DNA of 55,368 nucleotides from Pilimelia terevasa (lineage in GTDB: Bacteria > Actinomycetota > Actinomycetes > Mycobacteriales > Micromonosporaceae): NCBI RefSeq assembly GCF_014647915.1, contig NZ_BMQC01000003.1, forward strand, positions 347,800-403,167, read 5' to 3'. This document shows, one piece after another, positions 25,922 through 34,139 of this stretch; within the stretch, counting starts at the first letter, position 1, and each line of letters starts with the position of its first letter. The notes beneath the pieces are model-generated. The model was given only the letters and a program-made list of their open reading frames with translations, did not search any database and had not been told where the DNA came from. A program made the translations under genes and the position numbers.

Positions 25922-26066
25922 TTGCCGCGCCACCATGACGATTCTCAGCCACCCCCGACTGCCCCGATCGACTAGTTTCCCCGGAGCCGGCGCCGCCGGG
26001 ACTGGCGACGCCGGCTGCCCGGCCGTCAACTCGACCGGTACGGGTCCCGTCGTTCTCCGCACGAGG

Positions 26067-26540
26067 TCAACGGCGCGGCGTTGTCCCGGCGTCGCGCCGA
26101 TCGACGGTGTTCGTCGCCCATACGGCAACCCCGCGGGAGGTGTAGGCAACCACGTTGCCGTCCGACTGCAGAACCAGGACGGAAGCGCCCGGGACATCTT
26201 CCCGCCAGACCACCCGCACACCGTGCGTCACCTGAAGGTTGTCATCCACCGCCGCGAACGAGGCCGTCACCTCGCCGGGGTTCGGCCGCGCGGTGCCGGT
26301 CGCCCAGCGCGCCACCTCGCGCGCGCCGTCGCGCCGATACAGAACGAAGTTGCCGTCGCCCTGCATCACCAACCGGTGCCGCCCACCCGCGGACCTCAAC
26401 TCCTGATCCTTCTTGAGCTCCTCGCCCCGATGAAGCCTGTCCTGGGCGGTGGCGGCCGTGCCCGCCGAGGCCGAACCGGCGATCGCCGTCCCCCCGAGCG
26501 CGGCCACCACCCCCAGAACCACTGACAAGACTCTGCGCAT
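26067..26540 (-). CDS. secreted bulb-type (B-)lectin domain protein
   Basis: The 157-aa product starts at ATG 26540; codons upstream do not look like a signal. A Sec signal peptide covers residues 1-27 (VLSVVLGVVAALGGTAIAG). The mature part is one B-lectin prism with the mannose-site pattern QxDxNxVxY appearing as MQGDGNFVLYR and LQSDGNVVAYT, plus GEELKKDQELRS at the start. It probably binds carbohydrate on surfaces or envelope. No fused catalytic domain is present. Confidence 0.88.
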   Translation of the reverse strand: MRRVLSVVLGVVAALGGTAIAGSASAGTAATAQDRLHRGEELKKDQELRSAGGRHRLVMQGDGNFVLYRRDGAREVARWATGTARPNPGEVTASFAAVDDNLQVTHGVRVVWREDVPGASVLVLQSDGNVVAYTSRGVAVWATNTVDRRDAGTTPRR

Positions 26541-26961
26541 GCCTTCGTCTCCCCTCGTACCGGCCGGCACGCCACGCGCCGGCCAAACATCCACAGTGGC
26601 AGAGCAGCACGGCGGCGGTCGACCACCCGTCCGGCTCGGATACGCACCCGAAGGTCGGCCGGCGGCGTCGGGTCCGACGACGGCGGCGGGCACAGGTCGA
26701 CGCGACGGCTTCCGCCGCGGGCTTCCTGGACGGTTGCGTCGGCGCTGACCGATCCTCTTGCCGGCAGGTCGAACTCGGGCGGCCGCGGCGCGGGCGATGC
26801 TGCCGGCGGCGCGCGGGTTCGCGCGAACGGCGGCCGCCGCAATTCACTTTCGGTCGGATGCCGATCACACGGGCGGACACCTCGTTACCGCCATGCCAGT
26901 CTTCTGCAGGATTGGGCAGAACTCGATCGCCGTCGGCGGTCTGTCACGGGAGGATGTTGGC
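26541..26961. other. divergent intergenic region between lectin and hydrolase genes
   Basis: These 421 bases hold no supported gene. Open frames on both strands are Arg/Pro-rich shadows without start signals. The promoters of the two divergent genes must lie here; I could not recognise a clear -35/-10 pair. A gggagg ribosome site lies just before 26962. Confidence 0.35.
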
Positions 26962-27831
26962 GTGGAACGCTTCGTCGAGGTGGACGGTGTACGACTGTGG
27001 GTCGCGGAGTCCGGCCGGGCCGACGGCTCGCCGCTGCTTCTGGTGATGGGGGCCAACGCATCCGCGGTCGTCTGGCCGGAGGAGTTTGTCGCCAGACTCG
27101 GCGAGCAGCATCGCGTGGTGCGTTACGACCACCGCGATACCGGCCGGTCGACGTGGGCCTTCGACCGCCGGCCGTACGCCGTCGCCGACCTGGCTCGCGA
27201 TGCCGTCGCGGTTCTCGACGGGCTCGGTGTCGGCCGCGCTCATGTGGTGGGTATGTCCATGGGCGGCACGCTCGTGCAGTTGCTGCTGATCGACTGTCCG
27301 GACCGGCTGCTCTCCGCCACCGTGTTCGCGACCGCGGTGCTTGAGGGAGCCGGCCCCCACGGCGCTCCGCCGCCGTTCGTCGACATCGACCCGCGACTGC
27401 TCGCGCTGTGGGAGCACCTCGGCGATCCACGGGATCGCGAGGAGGAGATCGCCTTCCGGGTCCGGCACTGGCAGCTCCTCAACGGCGAGGAGGTGCCGTT
27501 CGACGCCGATGAGTTCCGCCGACTGGAGGAACGCGTCATCGCACACGCCGGCCGCTGCGACAACCCGGCGGCCCACGCGCGCGCCGGCCAAGGTGGCCTG
27601 GCCCGGGGAGCCGCACTGTCGGCGTCGACCACACCCACGCTGGTGGTCGAGGCGCCCGCCGACCCGATCAACCCGCCACCTGCCGCCGCACGTATCACCG
27701 CCGCGATCCCGGGCGCGCAACAGGTGACCATTGCGGGGATGGGGCACGCAATCGGATCCCCGGTCCTCGCGCCGCTGGCCGAAGCGATCCTGACGCACAC
27801 CGCACAGGTCGACGGACGCAACAACGACTAA
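26962..27831 (+). CDS. alpha/beta hydrolase
   Basis: The 289-aa enzyme starts at GTG 26962, eight bases after gggagg. The oxyanion segment is LLLVMGANASA, the Asp-Gly strand is VVRYDHRDTGRST, and the nucleophile elbow is VVGMSMGGTL with Ser99. The catalytic His lies in IAGMGHAIGSP near residue 265. The acidic member is probably Asp in VEAPADPINPP. The RYDHRDTGRS block is typical of the haloperoxidase/DhaA-like and aclacinomycin-methylesterase-like (RdmC) group. The substrate is unknown and the gene seems to be monocistronic. Confidence 0.9.
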   Translation: MERFVEVDGVRLWVAESGRADGSPLLLVMGANASAVVWPEEFVARLGEQHRVVRYDHRDTGRSTWAFDRRPYAVADLARDAVAVLDGLGVGRAHVVGMSMGGTLVQLLLIDCPDRLLSATVFATAVLEGAGPHGAPPPFVDIDPRLLALWEHLGDPRDREEEIAFRVRHWQLLNGEEVPFDADEFRRLEERVIAHAGRCDNPAAHARAGQGGLARGAALSASTTPTLVVEAPADPINPPPAAARITAAIPGAQQVTIAGMGHAIGSPVLAPLAEAILTHTAQVDGRNND

Positions 27832-27894
27832 TTCCACAAGCCTCAGAACGTGGAACCCGGACACATCACACCCTCTGGCATCGCCGGGTGCCCC

Positions 27895-28277
27895 TCACCC
27901 GGTCAACCCGAGAAACCATCGCCGGTCCTCATCCCGGAGGTGGGAGTACAGGTAGACGTTTCGGTGCCGATTGCCGGGGCACGACGTCGGGCCAGCGCTC
28001 GCGGACCCGCCCGATCAGGTGCGCGAGCTGCGGCGACACGCCGGGCGCGTAGCTGAGGTCTCCGCGGACCTCTGGCGTCCCCAGCGTCAACTCGAAAGCC
28101 GGCATGCCGGTGGCCAGCCGCTCGACGGCTTCGACAGTTGCGTCGTCCAGCGGGACGAACGGGTACAGCAGCGAGAGGTGCGCCGGGATCATCCGGACCA
28201 GGGTCGGGAAACTGTTCGCGTAGGCGGTCGAGCAGTGGATCCGTCTCCGGTACCGGAATGACCAGGCCGGTCTTCAC
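27895..28277 (-). pseudogene. 2H phosphoesterase (2'-5' RNA ligase family) gene with two frameshifts
   Basis: The start GTG 28277 overlaps the upstream stop (GTGA) and reads KTGLVIPVPETDPLLDRLRE. The frame must then change near 28225 to continue as FPTLVRMIPAHLSLLYPFVP, which holds the first H-x-S motif, and ATGMPAFELTLGTPEVRGDL. A second change near 27975 restores VYLYSHLRDEDRRWFLGL to TGA 27895-27897. All three pieces use different frames, each shift skipping one base. Either the gene is dead or the sequence has two indel errors. It would have been translationally coupled to the isomerase-like gene before it. Confidence 0.75.
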
Positions 28278-28906
28278 AGCACCGCGATGCTGGCCGGCGC
28301 GCGCTCGGCGCGGGCCAGCGCCCGCAGCACCGCGGTCGGCCCGTGCTCGTGCACGGCGAGCCGGGTCAGCACAGCGAACACCGGCGCGAGTGCCTCCGGC
28401 GGCAGGTCCGGCGCCTCCTGCCCGACGCTCACCGCCAGGTCGTCGAGGTGTACCGCCGTCTCCACGAGCCGGGTGATCAGGAAGTCGTCCAGGGTCAGCG
28501 CCCACGGGCCGGGAGCGAACGGCACCACCCGGTCGGTCGGCTCGACCGGCAGCCGCTCGCGCAGCTCGGCCAAGTGCCCGCGGCACTGCTTGACCAGCGC
28601 CGCCCCGCCGTCGCCCGCCGCGGCTTCGCTGCCGGTACGGATCTCGGTGTTGCGGGGGTTGTCGATGTCCCCGCCCCGCCAGGACGCCCGGACGAAGTGC
28701 TCCAGCAGCGGGATCGGCGCCTCGTCCGGCGGTAGCGCGGCCAGCAGCGGCGGCACCCGGCCGATCGCACTCCCAAGGTGCACCGCGACGCCGCCGACGG
28801 TCATCTTCGGCAGCCGACTCGGCGCGCCCCACGCGGCTCCGATCGCCGGATGGTCGAGGAAGTCGGTGAGTACGGTCGCCGCGGCGAGGTACGCGTCTCT
28901 GATCAC
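28274..28906 (-). CDS. maleylpyruvate isomerase N-terminal / DinB-like protein
   Basis: The 210-aa protein is a four-helix-bundle member of the mycothiol-dependent maleylpyruvate isomerase superfamily. Markers are MTVGGVAVHLGSAIGRV near residue 35 and the ITRLVETAVHLDDLAVSVG helix near residue 145, which supplies the His/Glu metal ligands. Actinobacterial relatives use mycothiol as thiol cofactor in transfer or isomerisation reactions; the actual substrate is unknown. Its stop overlaps the GTG of the broken 2H phosphoesterase gene, so the two formed an operon. Confidence 0.8.
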   Translation of the reverse strand: MIRDAYLAAATVLTDFLDHPAIGAAWGAPSRLPKMTVGGVAVHLGSAIGRVPPLLAALPPDEAPIPLLEHFVRASWRGGDIDNPRNTEIRTGSEAAAGDGGAALVKQCRGHLAELRERLPVEPTDRVVPFAPGPWALTLDDFLITRLVETAVHLDDLAVSVGQEAPDLPPEALAPVFAVLTRLAVHEHGPTAVLRALARAERAPASIAVL

Positions 28907-29000
28907 GCTTCCAGGCTAGGCGTCCGGGACCGGCGCGCGACAGGCTGCCGCAGTGGCCTGAGGACCGAGTCCACCGATTCGCGTGAGGCCCGTGAGCGGG

Positions 29001-29651
29001 TCAAGCTGGTGGAGCAGCTCGTGAGCGAGCTGGCCGCTGCCGGACGAGGCGGTATTCCACGCCGTCGGCGTTCCGCAGTGTCAGATTGTCGCCCAGGCAG
29101 GTGTACGTATCGTTCGCCACCATGACATCTGCGTTGTCTTCCTTGAGTGGCTCATTCTCGGCCTGACTTGCGGACAGGGCCGTCTTCTCCTTTACGTCGT
29201 AGACAATCTGTTGCTTGATATCGGTCGAGTACTGGAAGGTCGCCTTCCTCAGCGAACGACGCCAGACACCGCGCCCGTCCGCAAACCTCCCGATGATTTC
29301 CTCCACCTCCTCGGTCGCTCCGCTCCCATCCGTTCTGAACCAGTACTGCAATCCTCCTTTGACCGTGGAAACCGCGAAGGAGCGCCCGTCGGGCAGCGTG
29401 TACCTCGTCCCGCGTCTGGGCGGCATCGGCTTCGACGCCCAGGTACCGATAAGGCACGAGTCATACCCGGGCCTCTCCGGGAAGGGCGTCGTAGGTTGGT
29501 CCCTGTTTCCGGACAGCGCGATTATCGCGACAGCGAGACCGCCGATTCCGGCAAGCGATCCGACGATCGTCCAGCGGAGCGTGTGGTCACCTTCCCGACG
29601 ACGCCTACGCTCTTCGAGGTCAGGCGCCCTGGTGGCACTATCGACGGTCAT
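29001..29651 (-). CDS. membrane-anchored protein of unknown function
   Basis: The 216-aa protein has a charged N-terminus (EERRRRREGDH), one transmembrane helix at about residues 26-47 (WTIVGSLAGIGGLAVAIIAL) and an outer domain with two Cys (DSCLIGTW and YTCLGDNL) that could form a disulfide. The outer part is rich in beta strands: YTLPDGRSFAVSTVKGG, KATFQYSTDIKQQIVYDVK and VEYRLVRQ. Codon GC is lower than around it, suggesting a later arrival. No ribosome site precedes ATG 29651, but TATGCT ends six bases before it, so a leaderless transcript is plausible. Family not recognised. Confidence 0.7.
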   Translation of the reverse strand: MTVDSATRAPDLEERRRRREGDHTLRWTIVGSLAGIGGLAVAIIALSGNRDQPTTPFPERPGYDSCLIGTWASKPMPPRRGTRYTLPDGRSFAVSTVKGGLQYWFRTDGSGATEEVEEIIGRFADGRGVWRRSLRKATFQYSTDIKQQIVYDVKEKTALSASQAENEPLKEDNADVMVANDTYTCLGDNLTLRNADGVEYRLVRQRPARSRAAPPA

Positions 29652-30395
29652 GCAGCGAGCATAACCGGGCTATACCAGGAGCAAAGACACGCCTGGCCCA
29701 CGAATTCTCAGACGTATCGCGCCTCGTAGCGAAGATTATTCGCAGTGACGAGCAGGAAGGCCGATCGCGTGCGGTGTTCGCCCCACGATTGCTCGGATTT
29801 CGAAGCACCCACTCACGCCGACTCATATGCGCCCGAACTGACACGCACAGACGTCCCCACACGAGGACGAAAGGGCAGACGACCGCACTCACGAGGTTGA
29901 TCGGCGAATGACTGGATGGAATTTGGCGCGCTGTAGGGGCAGTCATACTTCTACGCTTTTCGGGCGCCCGATCTGCGGCGATGGCGGTCCAGGTGGTCAG
30001 GGCACCGACCTGGGCGGGGGTCTGCGCGGTGGTGGTGTTGCCGCGGCCCTGCTGCCGTTGGCGCTGCTGCCCCAGCACCACAGCGTGTCGGCGCTGCGCA
30101 GCGCGCAGGCGTGCTGGCGGCCGAACGCGGTGCTCGCTGGCGTCGACCGGCGATCCGTACCCGCTCGGGCGCTGATGGCGACCTGGCCGAAGACGTCCGG
30201 GCATGGCGGCGGCGGGTTCCGGTCGCGCCGGCCGGCAGCAGTCGCGGGTGTTCGCTGCGCCGCCCCCGCGCGGTATGTCTCTTTCGGACCTCCGTCGTAC
30301 GTCTACCCGGAAAACAGCGTTCGGCGGGCCGCCAATCGATGCGCATCGTGTGGAATGGATGACGATGCGTGGGTGCGGGGTGAAGGGCGGAGCGT
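29652..30395. other. gene-poor region with decayed sequence
   Basis: Apart from the RCC1 remnant listed separately, I find no supported gene. 29660-29910 is less GC-rich than its surroundings. Long open frames on both strands lack start signals. A ggag site at 30389-30392 serves the gene at 30396. Confidence 0.35.
29966..30135 (-). pseudogene. RCC1-repeat protein fragment, frameshifted
   Basis: On the minus strand one frame gives GRQHACALRSADTLWCWGSS, the hallmark of bacterial RCC1 repeats (His-x-Cys-Ala...Leu-Trp-Cys-Trp-Gly). The next blade continues only in another frame as QQGRGNTTTAQTPAQVGA and ALTTWTAIAAD. Loss of one base near 30050 explains the break. No start, signal peptide or further repeats are preserved. 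Intact relatives are exported propeller proteins. Confidence 0.7.
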
Positions 30396-30896
30396 GTGAG
30401 CGGTACGGACTTTGAGGCCGCGCGGGTAGCGCTGGTTGTCGCAGGCGCCCGGCGGGCCGTGCAGGTCCTGGCGCCGGATGAGGCCGAGGTGTTCGACGAG
30501 GTGGTCGACCGCTGGCGGTCCCCTGCCCGGCGCCGGGTGGTGGCGCCGGGCCGCGCGGTGGGTTTCGGAATCGATGCGCTGCTTGTCGGCGAGATCGCCC
30601 TGCAGGCGCTGAGCGCCGGGTTCGCCGAGGTGCTCGCGGTCGGGACGGTCGCAGGTGGGCGGCGCTGGTGGCGACGGCGGCGCACCGGCGCGGCCCCACC
30701 CCCACCCGAGGACGGCGCCGACGGCAGCACACCGCCGGAGGACCCGGACCGGCAGCTCTCGACGCTCTCACCGGCCGTGCTGGCCCGGTTGCGTGAGGCC
30801 ACTGCTCGGCACGCCGTGACGCTGGGCCTGCCGCCCGACCGCGCCGCGCTCCTGGCCGACGCCGCCGTCGGTGCCCTGCACTGTGGGCCTGAATAG
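30396..30896 (+). CDS. unknown protein coupled to a membrane metalloprotease gene
   Basis: The 166-aa product starts at GTG 30396 just after ggag. The N-terminal 85 residues are helical and partly hydrophobic (ALLVGEIALQALSAGFAEVLAV), an Arg-rich turn WWRRRR follows, then a Pro/Asp-rich linker. A C-terminal helical unit contains LSPAVLARLREATARHAVTLGL. I do not recognise a family and see no helix-turn-helix, so it is not a BlaI-type repressor. Three bases separate its stop from the ATG of the metalloprotease gene, so the products probably work together. Confidence 0.7.
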   Translation: MSGTDFEAARVALVVAGARRAVQVLAPDEAEVFDEVVDRWRSPARRRVVAPGRAVGFGIDALLVGEIALQALSAGFAEVLAVGTVAGGRRWWRRRRTGAAPPPPEDGADGSTPPEDPDRQLSTLSPAVLARLREATARHAVTLGLPPDRAALLADAAVGALHCGPE

Positions 30897-30899
30897 TCG

Positions 30900-33734
30900 A
30901 TGAGCGGGCCGCCGGACTCACCCGTCCCGGCCACGGCGCTGCGGCCGGCGTCGCTGATCTGGCTGTACGGGTTGATCGTGGCCTTGGTCGCCAGTGTCGG
31001 CGCCGCGGCCGGCAGCATCTTCTTCGACTCGCACTGGCCGCTGGCCCTGTCGTACGGGCGGGCGGTCACCGCCTGCGAACGGGCGTTGGGCATCGCCGTC
31101 GGCGGCGGCTCTGCCGGCCCGGTGGACCTGGGCTTTCTGCGTTGCGTGGCCGATACCCAGCGGGGCCGTGCCTGGGTGATGACCGCGGGAGCCGCCGCTG
31201 TCCTGCTCGGTTTCGCCGCGGTGGTCGCCGTCGTGCCGCGCTGGGACCGGTGGCGCGTGCGCCGGTACGCGGGCCGCCTGCTCGCGCCCGCGGCGTACGA
31301 CCGGTTCGCCGCGCTGTGCGCTGCCCGTGGGCTCACCGGCCGGCGCGGTCCGGTGTTGGTGGTCGCGCCGCCGCCGGTTCGGCAGCCGTTCACCACCGGG
31401 ACTGTGCGGGGGCGTCCGGTGGTGGTCCTGCCCCTGGCGGTGGCGCTGGACCGGTCGCGGCGGTTCGACGCGGTCGTCCACCACGAACTGGCGCACGTGG
31501 CGGCACGCGACGTCGCCTGGGTCGCGGTCGCGCGGGGCCTGGCCTGGGTGCTGGTGCCGGCCCTCCTTGCCGCCAACGCCCCCACGCTGTGGACGCCGGG
31601 CGCGGACCTGCTGATCCTCGGGGAGTCGACCGGCCGCGCGGCCGTTCTGGCGCTGCTGGCCGCCTGCCTGGCGGCGGCGCTGCTGCGGATGCGCGAGCGT
31701 CACGCCGACCGGGTCGCCGCCGCGTGGGCCGGTGCGGCGCCGCTGGTCGCCGCGTTGGGCGCCGACCGCACGTCCCCTGTGGGCCGATGGGGCCGGCTGA
31801 CCTCGGTACTGGCCCGGCATCCGCGCCCGGCGCAGCGGGTCGCGTCGCTGCGGCGCGCCGAGGCCACCAGCGATGGGACGGCCGGTCAGGCGGGGGCCGT
31901 GGGGCTTGTGGCTGGTCTGTCCATGGTGCTGGGCCACCAGCTCGCCCAGCAGTTCGACGCCACGGGTGAGATGTGGGTGGCCCCGGGGGTCGTGGGTGGC
32001 GTCCTGCTCGGCCTGGGGCTGACTCCCGGCTTCGCCCGTCACGCCCGGTCCGCGCGCCGCGGCGGCGCCGCCGCGCGCTGGTGGCGTCCGGTGTTGGCCG
32101 CCGCGGCGGGGGCGGCGGGCGGCCGGCTGCTGGCCCCGACCGCGGTCGTGGGACTGCCTGTCCCGCCCTCGTCGGACTACGGCCTGGTCGCGACGGTGGT
32201 CGGGGCCGTTGCCGTGGCCGCCGCCGCGGCCACGTGCGTGGTTGTCGCCCGACTCGTCGCTGCCCGCGGCACCCGGTCGGGCCCGCGGTGGCGGGCGGCG
32301 ATGTACGCGGCTGCCGCCGCGGTCGCCGTCGCGCTGCTGTGGCCGGTCCCGCCGGTCGTCGTTTCCCTCAACGGGGGGAGCTCGCTGCGCGGCTGGTGGG
32401 TGTACGCACTGCCCGCCGCCCCGTGGCCGTACCTGGCGGCGGCGCTGCCGGTGGCGGCCGTGCTGGCGGTACGGGTCCGCGCCTTCCGCTGGCAGGCTGC
32501 GGTGTGGACGCCTGCCGCGGTTACGGCTGTCGGCGCCGCTGCCGCCCTGCTGTACCTGTGGACCCATCCGCCACGAACCCTCGACGGGACGCTACGCAGC
32601 CTGCAGGTGGTGCAGTCGGTGGCGCTGACGGTCGGAGGCGTCATCGTGGCGGCCGGGCTGCGTCGACGCTCGGCCGCCACGAGCCCGTCGGCCGTCCTGG
32701 GGGGCGCCCTGGCGGTGCTCGGTACGGGCCTGGCTGCGCTGGCGTACTGGGCGGCGGCTGGCTTCGCCGTCGGCCCCGTCACGGTACGCACCTTCGTCGG
32801 CGCTCCCCTTGTCTGGTTCGGGTATCTCGCCGCCGCCGTCACCGCCCTGGCCGTGCTGGCCGAGGACGCCACACCGCGCCGGACTGCCCAACCGGGCGCC
32901 GGGCCGGCGCCGGTCGGCGCGGTCCGCGCATGGCTTCGGGCACCAGCGGCCCCCATCGGGGCGGCGGCCCTGGCATGCGCCGCGGTGACCGTCCTCGGCG
33001 TGCCGGGCGGATACACCGCACCCGTCACCGCGCCCACAGTCCGGTCCGGCCCGCCCACCCGGCCCGACCCGACCGCCCTCGCCTCGCCCACCCCCGCCAC
33101 GGCCGGCCGGCCGCTCGGGCCGGCGGAGGTCGCCCAGGTAGCCGCGCTGACCGCCGATGTGCTCCCCAGGTACTGGCAGCCACACGCCACCCGGACCCGG
33201 CCGGGACCGCCCTCGCGGGCCACCCCGGCCCTGCCGGAACCGCCCTCGCGGGCCGGACGCTGCGCGGCCTTCGCCGAGGACCGCGCACTACACGCATGGG
33301 ACCCGAGCCAACGGGCGACGGCCACGGCCAGCTACGAGACCCGGCCGGCAACGATGAACGTTTCCAGGTCACTGCTGTTCGTCACCGTCAGCACCTACGC
33401 CCACCCCGTGGCCCCGTCGCTGTTCACTGCCGCCGAGGCAGACCGCGCCGCCTGCCCCAGCTACGAACTCTCGGGAATCCGCTTCACCCCACGCCCCGCG
33501 GCCGCACCGACACTCGGCGACCAGGCGTGGCGCGCCGATGTGGCAACACTCATCAACGGTCCCCGCCCGATCTCCGGGACCATGACCCACCTGATGGTCC
33601 GCCGCGGTCACCATCTCGTCAAGATCACATTCACGGCCATCATGGAGCCGGTCGACGAGACGCTCCTCCACCAAGCCACCGCACGCGTAGTGGCCGCGCT
33701 GCCCGCCGCTCGCCCCATCAGGAGCCAGAGGTAG
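30900..33734 (+). CDS. polytopic membrane zinc metalloprotease (M48/M56-like)
   Basis: The 944-aa protein has the zinc motif His195-Glu196-x-x-His199 in VVHHELAHVAARD, and a likely third ligand in MRERHADRVAA about 70 residues on. Before and after lie many hydrophobic helices (about 14 in total, up to residue about 700). The C-terminal 220 residues form a soluble domain with three Cys, probably outside the membrane. The Pro/Thr-rich linker has a near-duplicate GPPSRATPALPEPPSRA. M48/M56 enzymes cleave membrane or misfolded proteins or activate signalling. It is probably a two-gene unit with the preceding gene. Substrate unknown. Confidence 0.82.
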   Translation: MSGPPDSPVPATALRPASLIWLYGLIVALVASVGAAAGSIFFDSHWPLALSYGRAVTACERALGIAVGGGSAGPVDLGFLRCVADTQRGRAWVMTAGAAAVLLGFAAVVAVVPRWDRWRVRRYAGRLLAPAAYDRFAALCAARGLTGRRGPVLVVAPPPVRQPFTTGTVRGRPVVVLPLAVALDRSRRFDAVVHHELAHVAARDVAWVAVARGLAWVLVPALLAANAPTLWTPGADLLILGESTGRAAVLALLAACLAAALLRMRERHADRVAAAWAGAAPLVAALGADRTSPVGRWGRLTSVLARHPRPAQRVASLRRAEATSDGTAGQAGAVGLVAGLSMVLGHQLAQQFDATGEMWVAPGVVGGVLLGLGLTPGFARHARSARRGGAAARWWRPVLAAAAGAAGGRLLAPTAVVGLPVPPSSDYGLVATVVGAVAVAAAAATCVVVARLVAARGTRSGPRWRAAMYAAAAAVAVALLWPVPPVVVSLNGGSSLRGWWVYALPAAPWPYLAAALPVAAVLAVRVRAFRWQAAVWTPAAVTAVGAAAALLYLWTHPPRTLDGTLRSLQVVQSVALTVGGVIVAAGLRRRSAATSPSAVLGGALAVLGTGLAALAYWAAAGFAVGPVTVRTFVGAPLVWFGYLAAAVTALAVLAEDATPRRTAQPGAGPAPVGAVRAWLRAPAAPIGAAALACAAVTVLGVPGGYTAPVTAPTVRSGPPTRPDPTALASPTPATAGRPLGPAEVAQVAALTADVLPRYWQPHATRTRPGPPSRATPALPEPPSRAGRCAAFAEDRALHAWDPSQRATATASYETRPATMNVSRSLLFVTVSTYAHPVAPSLFTAAEADRAACPSYELSGIRFTPRPAAAPTLGDQAWRADVATLINGPRPISGTMTHLMVRRGHHLVKITFTAIMEPVDETLLHQATARVVAALPAARPIRSQR

Positions 33735-33908
33735 CCACCCGACCGCCCGACAACCGGAAAACGCGGTGTGAGGTTCCCCCGGTAGCTCGGAGGGCTGACC
33801 GTCCCCAAGTCGGCGGCCGGATCGGGAGGAGCGCGTGTCACCGAATTGTCATGGGTCGGGTCGCATGCTCGTCTCCGTCAGTACGTTCCGCTCCACTAAG
33901 GAGAAGTC

Positions 33909-34043
33909 ATGACCGAGACCGCCGCCGCCGAACTGCACCGGGTCGACGCCATCGTCGAGAGCCTGCTTGCCGTCGACGCGACCGAGTACGGCACCCAGGC
34001 CCTGTCGATGACGCAGGCCACGTTCTCCGACACCCAGGGCTGA
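33909..34043 (+). CDS. short peptide, candidate RiPP precursor
   Basis: The 44-codon gene starts at ATG 33909, five bases after a strong aaggaga site. The N-terminal two-thirds, ELHRVDAIVESLLAVDA, make an acidic amphipathic helix of the kind used as a leader. The last 20 residues are rich in Thr, Ser, Gln and Gly (TQALSMTQATFSDTQG) with one Tyr and one Phe and no Cys. Two hairpins separate it from the operon genes, as often seen where a precursor must be made in excess. The following M16 pair and exporter fit leader removal and secretion. No homologue is known to me; the assignment is by context. Confidence 0.65.
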   Translation: MTETAAAELHRVDAIVESLLAVDATEYGTQALSMTQATFSDTQG

Positions 34044-34049
34044 CGGAGG

Positions 34050-34070
34050 CGCTCCGCCAGCGGCGGAGCG
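34050..34070 (+). terminator. hairpin directly after the peptide gene
   Basis: Nine-bp perfect stem cgctccgcc (34050-34058) / ggcggagcg (34062-34070) with a 3-base loop, starting seven bases after the stop codon. Together with the larger hairpin behind it, this could partly terminate transcription or protect the precursor mRNA end. Confidence 0.6.
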
Positions 34071-34077
34071 GCAGTTC

Positions 34078-34119
34078 CCCGGGGTGGCGGCGCGGCGCCG
34101 CCCGCGCCGCCACCCCGGG
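34078..34119 (+). terminator. 17-bp perfect stem-loop, probable attenuator between peptide and operon
   Basis: Arms 34078-34094 (cccggggtggcggcgcg) and 34103-34119 are exact complements with an 8-base loop. The next gene starts 21 bases later with its own gaggggag site, so read-through rather than full termination would give a high peptide-to-enzyme ratio. Confidence 0.7.
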
Positions 34120-34139
34120 ACATCGAGGGGAGACAGCCA

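Noticed and set aside
29638-30921. Minus-strand 427-codon frame as a single gene
   Set aside because: Only the RCC1 pieces inside it look like protein, and they lie in two different frames. The rest is Arg/Pro-rich and antisense to other features.
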